From Tetrahymena thermophila SB210 (Eukaryota > Ciliophora > Oligohymenophorea > Hymenostomatida > Tetrahymenidae), in contig NW_002476559.1 in NCBI RefSeq assembly GCF_000189635.1, forward strand, positions 2,150,252-2,214,251: a stretch of 64,000 nt of DNA, given 5' to 3'. The translations under genes and the position numbers were made by a program. The first letter of the stretch is position 1, and the number at the start of each line of letters is the position of its first letter. A model generated the notes under the pieces. The model worked only from the letters and a program-made list of their open reading frames with translations. It made no database searches and was not told where the DNA came from. Positions 37,748 through 48,229 of this stretch are shown in pieces.

Positions 37748-40654
37748 TCATTTTTTAAAATAATCATAAGTTCTTTCTAAAAAGTATGTTTATGTTATGT
37801 CTTAATTTTAGAAATTAATTTCATTCTGTTAAAACTTTTATTAGGTTGTTCTTAAATTTTTCAATAATTAATTTTGTATGTAATCATCTGTAATTTGCTA
37901 TTTTATCTAGTTAACTGCATCTGCATAATACTAGTTATTGTACTAATATCCTTGTGTTTATACTCCTTCTTTTATTTCTTCTTATTCTTCTTAAATTAAA
38001 CTTGTAAATTGATTTTCATGAATCAAGTTTTATTTTTTATTTATTTGAGATATTAAATCCTTAAACAATTTTCTTTCTAATTCAATCTATTATTTTAGTT
38101 AATAATCTTCAAGTTATGAAATTTTCTTTTTTAATTATATTTTGTTTATTAAGTCACCTAAATCATCTTTTTCAAAAGGCAAGAAATGCAAAACTCCATG
38201 AATAAAATAATATAGCAAATTATTATTAAATGAAATTTCATAAAATAAATCATAAGTAACTAATTGATATACTTTAAAAATACAAAACAATTGCTTATTT
38301 TCAAGAATAAAATTTTATGATTGCTAATCTCTTATTTGCTACTAATCAGTCTATCCTTAAAACATTTCAATCCAGAATATTTGAAAATGACTGTACATTG
38401 AAGTCATAAAAAATTAATAATCTACCAAAGATTAATCTATTAAACACGAATAGATTAAATCAAATAAATAGTCCTTTTGAAATTAATAGAGTATCAATTA
38501 AATATCAGGTCTTTCAATAATGTTTTTGTTTCTTATTTCTTCTTGAATATATCTCAATAATTAGTTTGATATTTCGTCTTTTTTTAAAAGAGAAGTATCT
38601 ATCTAAAAGTCTTGAAGAAGACCCAAACCAGAATTAGAATATATTTCTAATATAATTTTACCTAAGTTAAATATATCTGATCTACTATCAACCTCGTCTT
38701 CAGGAATTCTATAAGAGGGAGTATGAAATTAAATCTATTAAAATGCTATATTTTCTTATTTTTTTGCATAGATTAAATTTAAAGGATTTAAATTTACAAC
38801 AGAAGCTCCAAAATCAATAATAATTGGATTAATTTATTCACCTGATTATGATTTTTAAATGACAATATTTTGAATTTTTAAGTCAAGATGATTGATTGAA
38901 TGTGAGTGCAGTTGTTAAAGCCCTTTAATTATTTTAAAAGCAATTTATTACTTTTAAAATTTAATTAACTTATTATTCTAAAGATATTTTGAAAGACTAC
39001 CCTCTTCATAATAATTGGAATAAATAGTAACATAGCTATTTTTATACTAATCTAAGTAGTAATCATAAAATAAATTATAATTAAGATAGCGTCCTAGACA
39101 AAATGAGCCAATAAGTAACTCGTTTATCAACCATTAAGGAATATAAGAAAATAATTCTCCTTGGCCTACTAACTTAAATTCTTTTTTTAAATACTAGTTC
39201 TAATTTATTGTAATTTTACTCACTGTAACTCCACTATATATATTTTACTAAATGATATCATCTTGATTTATGTTTCTATGAAACTCGCTAGGTTTTTAGT
39301 GGAGAAAAGCCTTACATCGAATTAAGTGATAAGAATAATATAAACAATCAAAACCTTAAAATCTTTATTAAATATCTATTTACTGGTTATTCATTAATAA
39401 AAAACTAGAAGCTTTACAATATTCTTTACTTAAATATTGCCAAGACAGCTTTCCCAAAAGAAATTATTAATTGTTATATCTAATAAAAATATCATCCTCA
39501 TCTTTCTAAATAAATTGAACATCTTTATCTAGATAAAATTTTTACAAAATGTAGAAAATAAAAACATTTCTGAACTCTTTAATGGAGTCATTTTAGAGAT
39601 TTTTAAAAAATTGTAAATAATTATTTTAGCATAAATAAATGCACAATAAAAAGATTTAACTTTTTTATCTTTCTTTCTAATTTAATAAAACTCTTATTGC
39701 CTCTTCAAAATTTCTTTAACCAACTAAACACAAAGCAATATTTTCAATAGCTCGTTTAATTTTTACCTCCAAATTTTCAACTTATAATTATAATTTAAAA
39801 TACTTTTCAGACTAACTATATTTATTTAAAGCTAATAATACAAATCCAGCTGTAAAAAATATTGATGATTATTAAAATCTATCATATTGATATAAATTAC
39901 TTTCAATTAAACTTAAAATATTAATAAATATATCATGTAATTGCAATTTTTTAAATATAATTAAATTTTACCACATGATTATTTTATTATCTTCTTGCTA
40001 ACAGTTTATCTTTTTACAAATTTCTAAAATATTTTAAATCTCAAAGAAATTATCATCATTAAAAACTTATGAATCAACAAAACTAGCATAAAAATTTTTT
40101 TTAAAATCTAAAGATAATTTAAAATTAGGATTTATTGATAAAGATTTGTCTAAAAAATATAAGGCTTTCTCAACATCTCTCATATTAGAGTAGCACAAAG
40201 CTAAATTATGATAAGCAGTAAATAATTTATTATCTAAAGTCACAGATTACTCAAATATCTAAGCTGATTTGTGATAATCTTTATCGCCTACAAGAATACA
40301 ATACCCATAAAGTTATAAAAGATATGGATTATTCTAGTATTTTGAATCTCTAATCAAATTTTCAAAATAAGTTTTAGCTTCTTCAAGTTTATCTAATTTT
40401 ATTTTCATAAGCCCAATATTTATTTTAGACTATTTTGAATTACATTTTTCAAAACATTGAATTGCTTCTCTATTCTATTTGAGAGCCATATAGCATAAAC
40501 CTCTCTAAAAATTGACAAACTCACTTACTTCAGATTTATTTTTTAAATTACTTTTCTCTAAATTTTCTAGAATTTCAAGAGACTCTTTGAATCTTTCATT
40601 TCTCATTAATTCTAAGCATTCTTTTTTGCTTTTTCTTAATTAACTTTAACCCAT
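37748..40654 (-). CDS. TPR protein with C-terminal protein-kinase-like domain, copy 2
   Basis: Intronless frame of 969 codons (968 aa), ATG at 40654, TGA at 37748-37750. Starts MGQSQLRKSKKECLELM, like its paralog. A clear TPR lies near residues 145-178 (AYHNLALCYSNMRDVEKALYF, then SLSINPNF). The kinase-like region has YYEEGSLSKYL (hinge), HLDLKIQN (H589, catalytic loop), a normal DFGAS (D614), TPSYRIPE (APE region) and SRSDIFNLGKIILE (helix F). A possible Gly-rich loop, VGQGELFSY, is visible but no VAIK lysine follows it. It keeps DFG, unlike copy 1 (DYG), so it is more likely to be an active kinase. The C-terminal segment is Gln/Glu/Lys-rich and coiled. TPR and kinase-like together suggest a scaffolded signalling protein; the partner is unknown. 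It sits between lysozymes 2 and 3. Confidence 0.83.
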
Positions 40655-41173
40655 TTTTTATAAATTTAATTAATTTCTTAATATGAATATCTTTTTGTCT
40701 ATATTTGATGATATTAAGTTAGATACAAATAGCTAAATTTCATTATAAATATCTTTTATTTTTTTAAAGTTAAGTCTTAGGTCTGAATTAAATTAAAAAA
40801 ATAATTTGCATTTAATTTTCCGACATTGAAGACTAAAAAATATCAGAGTATTTATTTTTTCCAAAAATGTGTTTGTTTATTTACAAAAATTCAAAAAATA
40901 TTTTAAAATGCTTCTGAAGAAAAATTACTGCAAATATTTATAAAAAGACACTATTAAATGCTTAGCATCTCAAAAGTATATTTTTTATTATCAAACAAAT
41001 TAAAAAACAAAATTTGAAGTTGGTAAGAGTAGAGTTTAAGTAAATTTTTAGGGTATTTTAAAATTAAATAATTTAACAAAATATTTAAGATGATGAAATA
41101 AATTTAAAATATTTATGTATAATTTATATAAATTTATTTTTAGTGATTATTTTTATTTTTTAAGGTTTTTTAC

Positions 41174-42023
41174 TCAGTAATAATCCATATCAACATCAAG
41201 TCCACACATAGTAGTATCACCAATATATTATTTTATAGCAGGCTTAGTCCAACCACCGAAAGAGTATTTACTCCTATAATATTAAATAAACATATTTAGA
41301 CAAAAATATTCAAATTTATTGTAAAAGGAAATTTATAGTTTTGATTAAAATAATTCTATAAATTGAAAATATATATCGATGATCATTTATTTGTAAATTT
41401 TAAAATTAATTTTATTTTTTAAATTAAAAGCTTTAAAAAAATAATAAAGCAATAAACTAATATATTATTTACCAATCACTGAAACTAGGAGAATTATCGT
41501 AATGAGCATACCAGATTGGAAGATTAGTAAAGTAGGCACAGTTACCGGCAGCACCAAAGATAGAAGTCCATTGGTATTAAGAGCTGTAAATACCGACTAA
41601 TTTGCCATGAGATTTATAAGCTGCAACTATGTCCTTCAAAAATTAGCAGTTAGTGTTAATATTAGAAGTCCAACCACAGCCAGAAGAAGGGTTAGTTTCA
41701 ACATCTATCCAGACAGTTCCGTACAATGATCCAAAAGTGTTAACAGTTGCTTATACTTAATCAGCCGCACTAACTTTACCTACACATGGGAAATGATAAA
41801 TATCAGTAATGAGACCTGCAGACTTAGCATTTTAGATGGTAGCAACGTTACCAGAATCAACAGCACCATAGCTCTAGTAACCTCTAACAATAACAAACTA
41901 GATTCCATTGTTCTTTAAGCATTAGAAGTTGTTGAAGGGGGAATAAATATCAACACCGATAACAGCTTGAGCACCTTAGAAGGAGATTAAGACAAGCAAG
42001 GCAATGAATGTTATTTTAATCAT
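41174..42023 (-). CDS. Secreted GH25-type lysozyme, copy 3
   Basis: Two exons (42023-41473 and 41273-41174), 216 aa. Very similar to copy 2: signal peptide MIKITFIALLVLISFQGAQA, mature VIGVDIYSPF with D25, YHFPC, VWIDVETNP (D107, E109), CGWTSNINTNCQF, GIYSSQYQW, LPIWYAHYDNSPSFSDW and a second exon SKYSFGGWTKPAIKQY ending VDMDYY. Cysteines are conserved at the same positions, which suggests the same disulphides as expected for a secreted enzyme. The 199-nt intron splits the same Trp codon. Expected activity is muramidase (GH25). The upstream GAGTAAACT element is at 42146-42154. Confidence 0.9.
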
Positions 42024-42145
42024 TTTTTTGTGTATTTCTTTTGTATTTAATTTAATTTAAAAAATATGATTAATAATCCCAAAATCAATTTTTTAAAGTT
42101 TCATAATTGAGAGAGTGAGTGAGTGCATTTATATATATTAATTTT

Positions 42146-42198
42146 GAGTAAACTGGTTTGTAAAAATTAAAATCAGGCTAAACCAATAAGGCTGTTAA
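42146..42198 (-). promoter_or_regulatory. Shared lysozyme upstream motif, copy 3
   Basis: GAGTAAACT (42146-42154) and ATAAGGCTGTTAA (42186-42198) on the + strand, 123-175 nt upstream of the lysozyme 3 start, matching the arrangement before copies 2, 4 and 5. Confidence 0.4.
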
Positions 42199-43851
42199 AA
42201 ATAAATATTTCTAGTTAATATAAATTTAATATCCAGTCAATTATTCTTTTTAAAATTGAATAATTATCAGATAGAATAATATTATTTTTTTACTATTCCA
42301 ATTTTTTAATCTATCAATCTAAATCAAAAAGATGTATGAAACAGCAAAATTATAAAATAAAGTTTGAAATAATACACCATTTATAGTAAATAAATTGGTA
42401 GTGTTAAACATTTTGAATTATTTTCATAAATATTTTGATGGTTTAGTACGAGTGCAAATGAATGGATTATATTTATGAAACAATTGGAGGAAGAAAATAA
42501 TTTGACTGTAATTATGGTTTCAGATTATGCATAAAAGTGTAAAGCAGCACAATCCAATTCTAAAAGATTATGCTTATCAAATATATAAAATTTACTCAAG
42601 TTGTTGGCTTTCAATTTTAGCCATTATTTCAAAAGTTAATTTTCTAAATATTATTTAGGTAAAAATAATAACCAATAATCATAATTACTAAAGTGTAATA
42701 TTAATAACAACGTATTGCTTAATTAATTCATGTCCTATTGATGACCTATCAAATATTTATTATTTTCTCAGTTAACATAAATAAATATTGATAGTTATTA
42801 TTAACAATTTATTTTACTGTAAGATTCAATCATCAAGTATTATAAAATTTCAAGTCAATTTCTTATAGTAAATACTCGCTTACTTTTATCATAAATTAAA
42901 AGAGTAAACTTTCATGCCTAAAGATTATTTATCCATTAACAATAGCAATTAAATAGCTGAGAAATCACTCAAATGTGTATAATTTTTAACTTACAATCAT
43001 TAATATAAAGTTGAAAATAAAAATTCACATGAAAATTCTTTAAAACAAATAATGAAAATGAGTTAGATTTTATTTGATTTTTTCTAATAATTTTAAGGTA
43101 ACCATTTATTAACCTTTGTAATAGTTTATTACTATTTTTAATACTAATATTACTAAATATAAACCATCTTTATTTAAAATAAATTTTATAAATTACAAAA
43201 ATATAACTTAAAATTTAAAAAATACTATTTTTGAAAGTAGAATAAATTATTTCTTGATTATCAAAAAAAAGAAATCAAAATTATTTTATTTTAAATGAAA
43301 TCCTACTTAAAAACAAGTTTAATCAATAAAAAAAATAGATTTTACGCAATAATAGAATAAAATATAATTTATATTGATATTTAGACTAAGCAAACTATTT
43401 AATATCAAGCATTTAGGAATATATTCATTAATTGCAAGCCTTATTCTTGCACTCGTTTCCTGACTTTTTAGAATGAACTTTATATTGTTTTGCTTTAAAT
43501 AATAAATTTGTTAAATTATTTTTTCTGATTTTATTCTATTTATTTTTTGGATTTACTCAATCAAAACATAAATAAATATATTAAAATTTATAGTATTAAA
43601 GTTATTTTTTAAATGGAATACAGGCCTTCTTTTATAATTTTTATAATTTTATAACATGAATATATTGAGCTATTTAAAGCTAGCTATCCATAAAAAAATG
43701 AAGTGAAAATTAAAAATTTTTAAAAAAATATTTATTTTATAATACTATATACTTATTTATTTATTTACTAAGTTATTTTGTTATTTAGGTTTATAAATTT
43801 TTTATTAATAAAATGATATTTTTATTATTTATTTTTTTAGAGTTATTTTGT
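42199..43851. other. Intergenic between lysozymes 3 and 4
   Basis: No coding frame found. The part near 42480-42575 aligns by eye with about 45600-45690 upstream of lysozyme 4 (shared words GTAATTA, GGTTTCA, AAAAGTGTAAAG, AATTCTAA). So the duplication that made copies 3 and 4 extended well upstream of the coding region. No kinase-like remnant is recognisable. Confidence 0.5.
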
Positions 43852-45071
43852 TCAATAATAATCCATATCGACACCAAGACCACACATAGTAGTATCACCA
43901 ATGTATTACTTAATAGCAGGCTTAGACCAACCACCGAATGAATATTTACTCCTATAATTTTTAATAAAATAAATTTAATCAAATATTTCTATTGCCTAAC
44001 AAAAATATAAACTTTAATGTTTTGAATTAAATTTATTAAATCAATTTATTAATGCTCAACAATTGATTAAGTAATAGAAATATCTATGGTAGATAAATCA
44101 TATAAAAACTTAATTAATTTACTAGCAAGTAAATAAGTAAATTTGTATTTGTAACTTTTAATAAGTAAGATCTATAACTTTTTGGGTTAAAAAGGGGATT
44201 TTATGGAAATAAAAGTAAAATTAGATTTAAGTAATAGTTTTGATTAAAAACAATTTTTAGAAGTTAAGATTTGATATCAGTCTCCTTTTTAAGATATAGA
44301 CTAGTCTTAACTTACTTGATTATTTTGTAAATAGATTATCACAACTATTATTTTTATTCAATTGAATTGGCTGGTTAAAAAATAATCTTAAACAAAAAAA
44401 ATTCCCAATATAAAAAAATCAATCAATGAGTCTTTGGCATTTTAATTTGGTTTTATTTAATTTAAAGCATTATAAATTTGAATAAGATTCGACAATAAAT
44501 TAATTTATTTGTTTATTTACCAGTCGCTGAAGCTAGCAGAACCATCATAGTGAGCGTACCAGATAGGGAGATTAGTGAAGTAAGGGCAGTTACCAGCAGC
44601 TCCGAAGATGGTGGTCCATTAGTATTGAGAACTATAAATACCAACTAACTTACCATGAGATTGATAAGCAGAGACTATATCCTTCAAGAATTAGCAGTTG
44701 GTGTTAATGTTGGAAGTCCAACCACAGCCAGAAGAAGGGTTAGTTTCAACATCAATCCAGACAGTTCCGTATAAAGATCCATAAGCATTAATAGTAGCTT
44801 GAGCTTAGGCAGCAGCGCTAACTTTACCGACACAAGGGAAGTGGTAAATATCAGTAATGAGACCAACAGACTTGGCACTTTAGAGAGTAGAAATATTGTT
44901 AGTATCAACAGCACCGTAACTCATGTAACCTCTAGCAATAACGAATTAAATTCCTTAATTCTTTAAGCATTAAAAGTTGCTGAAGGGTTGAGAGATATCA
45001 ACACCAATAACAGCTTGAGCGCCTTGGAAGGAGATTAAGGCAAGTAAGACAACGAGTGTTATTTTAATCAT
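43852..45071 (-). CDS. Secreted GH25-type lysozyme, copy 4
   Basis: Two exons (45071-44521 and 43951-43852), 216 aa. Signal peptide MIKITLVVLLALISFQGAQA, mature VIGVDISQPF with D25, then YHFPC, VWIDVETNP (catalytic D107/E109 by family analogy), GIYSSQYQW and LPIWYAHYDGSASFSDW. The second exon is SKYSFGGWSKPAIKQYIGD ending GVDMDYY. The intron splits the same Trp codon as in the other copies but is 569 nt, the longest in the family. The mature N-terminus (SQPFSNFQCLKNQG) groups it with copy 5 rather than copies 2 and 3. Family function: hydrolysis of bacterial cell-wall glycan after secretion or in the phagosome. Confidence 0.9.
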
Positions 45072-45195
45072 TTGCTTTTTTTTTTAATATTCGGCTTTTG
45101 TATTTAATTTATTTTTAATAAATATAATCAATAATCCAAATATCAATATTTTTTTAAAGGGTAATCATTAAAAGCGTGTAATTAAATTTGATATT

Positions 45196-45253
45196 AAGTA
45201 AACTTAATTAGATATTGAAATAAAAATCAGGATAAATAAGGTTAATAAGAATT
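45196..45253 (-). promoter_or_regulatory. Shared lysozyme upstream motif, copy 4
   Basis: AAGTAAACTTA (45196-45206) and ATAAGGTTAATAAGAATT (45236-45253) on the + strand, starting 125 nt upstream of the lysozyme 4 start. The second word is nearly identical to the one before lysozyme 2. Confidence 0.4.
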
Positions 45254-47081
45254 GATCATTCCTTTCTAGTTAATATAATAATCAATTATTAATTAATTAT
45301 TTTTAGGATTAATCAATTCATTTTTAAGTTACTTATTGATCGATACTCATCAAATATTAAATTATTATTTTTTATCACTAGATTACTCTTCTAATCAATC
45401 TCTTGATCGCAATCAAAATTTTTAAAAACAGTGACAAAATATAAAAATAATTTGAAATAGTTCCAAATTTAAAAACTATGCATTGAAAGAAAAATGATTG
45501 ATTGATAAATCAGCCTGTGTTCAAATAATTTAAAAAAATCTTTGTTGATATTGTTTCTAATATTTAGAAGCAAAGCAAATTCTTTTTATTGGTAAAAAAT
45601 TGGAAGAAAAAAATAAATTGAATGTAATTAAGGTTTCATATTAAATATAAAAGTGTAAAGTGGCATAATCAAATTCTAACAATATTATAAACAAAAATTA
45701 AATGGCTATTAATTTTTTTGAGTAATTTAGTAATAAAAAGTATTTATTTTTGCTAAATAAAATTGACGTATTCAATTAACCAGATCATTAAATAGTTGAT
45801 TTTAAATTTTAACCACTTTTATTTCTAAAATCAGATAAATGGAATTTAGAAATATTATTTATTAATTGGATAAATTGTTTTTAATTCAAATTATTAAAAT
45901 TATGTTTTGAGTAAAAAATATTAAATTAGCTTACTTAGAATTTAAGTTCATATAAAAAGAAGAAATTATAAAATCATTTCAAACCAATTAGATTATTTGA
46001 ATTACAACAGAATTTATTTAAAAGTATACTTTCTCTTTGTATTTTAATGAAATTCTAAGACGAGTAAATAAATACCAGCAATAAGAAGATGAATTATTAG
46101 TTATAAAAAACTAAAAGAAGGAATAAATAAAGCAAGAAAAATCCAAAAATATTAATTTTTTTATACTAAAGATATTTAAAGTTAAGAATTTTATAGTAAT
46201 CTGAATCAATAAGAAAAGTATAATTAATTGTTTTAGTGCGTAATTTATACCTCCTTTAACACAAACAAATATAACAAAATATGAGTATATTTGGAAAGTA
46301 ATATCTTAAATTAAAAAAGAATAATAACGATTAACTAAATTAAGGCATACAGATGTGAACACGTTCAAGAAATTTATTTATTGATAATGAGATCAAATGA
46401 ATAAAAACATTAAGATCTTAATTGTATTTCTTTTGAATTTAATTAAGATTTCTAACATATTCCAATCGATTCATTAAAATTTAATTTTTTAAATGTGTAA
46501 ACCCTAAAACATTAAAAATATAAAAAATGCATTAAACGAGTAAATAAATGGCTATTAAAATAATGAATAAAAAATATTAAATGTTGCCACTTAAATTTAA
46601 AATCTCCCAAAATTAAAAGTATTTAAAATACTATTTTTTTCAATTAAATAATTAAACGAAATTTCAAAAATATTTGTTTAGTAATGGAGAAAAAGTTAAT
46701 ATTTTATAGAATATTTAAATATATTTTACAACATAATTTATAAAACTAAGGTAAATTAACAGATATTTAAATTATTATTTTTTAGCTATTCTGTAAAACT
46801 TTTAATTAAAGTTAATGAATTACTTACAAATCATAACATTTTCATTTTTTGATCTTAATATTTTTAATAATATTTAGATAGGCTAAAACAAAATCATCTT
46901 AAATAAATAAATTGAATATATTTTTTTTTGAAAATGTTTTATTTAATAGAAATAGAATTTATTTTGTAAATTTATTTTTTTATTAATATATTTGTTACTA
47001 GTTTGATTTTCAACTTTTAATATAAATTTATTTATACTTATTAATAAATGTTTTATTTTTAATAGTTTTATATAAATTGTA
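45254..47081. other. Intergenic between lysozymes 4 and 5
   Basis: A+T-rich with no TGA-free coding frame of protein-like composition. About 45600-45690 is similar to sequence upstream of lysozyme 3. Nothing else recognised. Confidence 0.5.
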
Positions 47082-48054
47082 TCAATAGTAATCCATATCC
47101 ACTCCGAGACCACAGAGAGTTGTAGTTCCTTAGTACTGCTTAATAGAAGGTTTTGTCCATCCACCGAATGTATGTGTAGGCCTTTGTATTTTTTAGTTTT
47201 TAAAAAAAATTTAAAAGATGTTGTTTTTTTAAAATACAATTATAAGATTTATTCAAATAAATTAATTTGTTAACCTTAAATAGTATTTATTTATTGAATT
47301 TTATTTGCTTTAAATATTTAGCAAAATATTTTAAATTTATTCAACCCATATCAAAATAATTTTTTATGAGATGATTTAGCTTTGAATTAAATATTAAAGT
47401 TGAAATATTGTTTAATTGTTTTTAAGTAAATTTTTATCAAAATAGCTTATTTTTAAAGCAAAAATTTAGATTTCTATCAATAGTTTTAAATTTATCAAAT
47501 TACCAGTCGTTGAAGTTAGCAGCTCCATCATAGTGTGCATACCATATAGGAAGACTAGTGAAGTAGGGACAGTTACCAGCAGCTCCAAAAATACTTGTCC
47601 ATTAATATTGAGAACTATAAATACCAACTAATTTACCGTGAGATTGATAAGCATGGACTAAATCTACCAAGAATTAACAGTTAGTGTGAATGTTGGAAGT
47701 CCAGCCACAGCCAGAAGAAGGATTAGACTCAACATCTATCCAGACAGTACCATACAAAGAACCAAACGAATTAATGGTTGCTTAGGCTTATGCTTGAGGA
47801 CTTACTTTACCTACACAAGGGAAGTGATAAATATCAGTAATGAGGCCGACAGATTTAGCATTTTATAAAGTTTAAACGTTTTTAGTGTCAACTGCCCCAT
47901 AACTCATGTAAGCTCTTGCGATAACAAATTTAATTCCCTGGTTTTTCAAGCACTAGAAATTGCTAAAAGACTGAGAAATGTCAACTCCAATAACAGCTTA
48001 TGCACTTTACAATGAAATCAAGACCAGCAAGGCAATAGCAATATTCTTAATCAT
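47082..48054 (-). CDS. Secreted GH25-type lysozyme, copy 5
   Basis: Two exons (48054-47504 and 47181-47082), 216 aa. Signal peptide MIKNIAIALLVLISLQSAQA, then VIGVDISQSF (D25), ARAYMSYGAVDTKN, YHFPC, VWIDVESNP (D107/E109), GIYSSQYQW and LPIWYAHYDGAANFNDW. The second exon begins PTHTFGGWTKPSIKQYQG in place of the SKYSFGGW of the others and ends GVDMDYY. The 322-nt intron ends in AAAG rather than TAG and splits the same Trp codon. All active-site acids are kept, so it is probably functional. It is the most upstream gene of the minus-strand lysozyme series. Confidence 0.88.
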
Positions 48055-48178
48055 TTATGCAGAGTAAATAATTTTGATTTAAATGTTTAGTTTAATAAAT
48101 AAATAAAAAATAATTAACATCTTTAGGTATTTATAGAACATTCATACATTCATATTTCTTAATATAATTAATCTGACA

Positions 48179-48229
48179 GAGTAAACTTTCAAATATAAAA
48201 ACTATATTTTTTATTAACAAGGTTATTAG
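48179..48229 (-). promoter_or_regulatory. Shared lysozyme upstream motif, copy 5
   Basis: GAGTAAACT (48179-48187) and ACAAGGTTATTAG (48217-48229) on the + strand, starting 125 nt upstream of the lysozyme 5 start. The second word is more diverged than before copies 2 and 4. Confidence 0.35.

Larger units (their letters stand above)
37748..42023 (-). repeat. Duplicated block, copy B: TPR-kinase-like gene + lysozyme 3
   Basis: Partner of the block at 32291-36539: same order, orientation and spacing, 4.28 kb against 4.25 kb. Divergence is high in the kinase-like gene and low in the lysozyme gene. Confidence 0.75.

Noticed and set aside
32291..40654. Pseudogenes full of stop codons
   Set aside because: The apparent stops are TAA/TAG, read as Gln in this code. 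Both frames are open for more than 950 codons to a TGA and retain kinase-like motifs.
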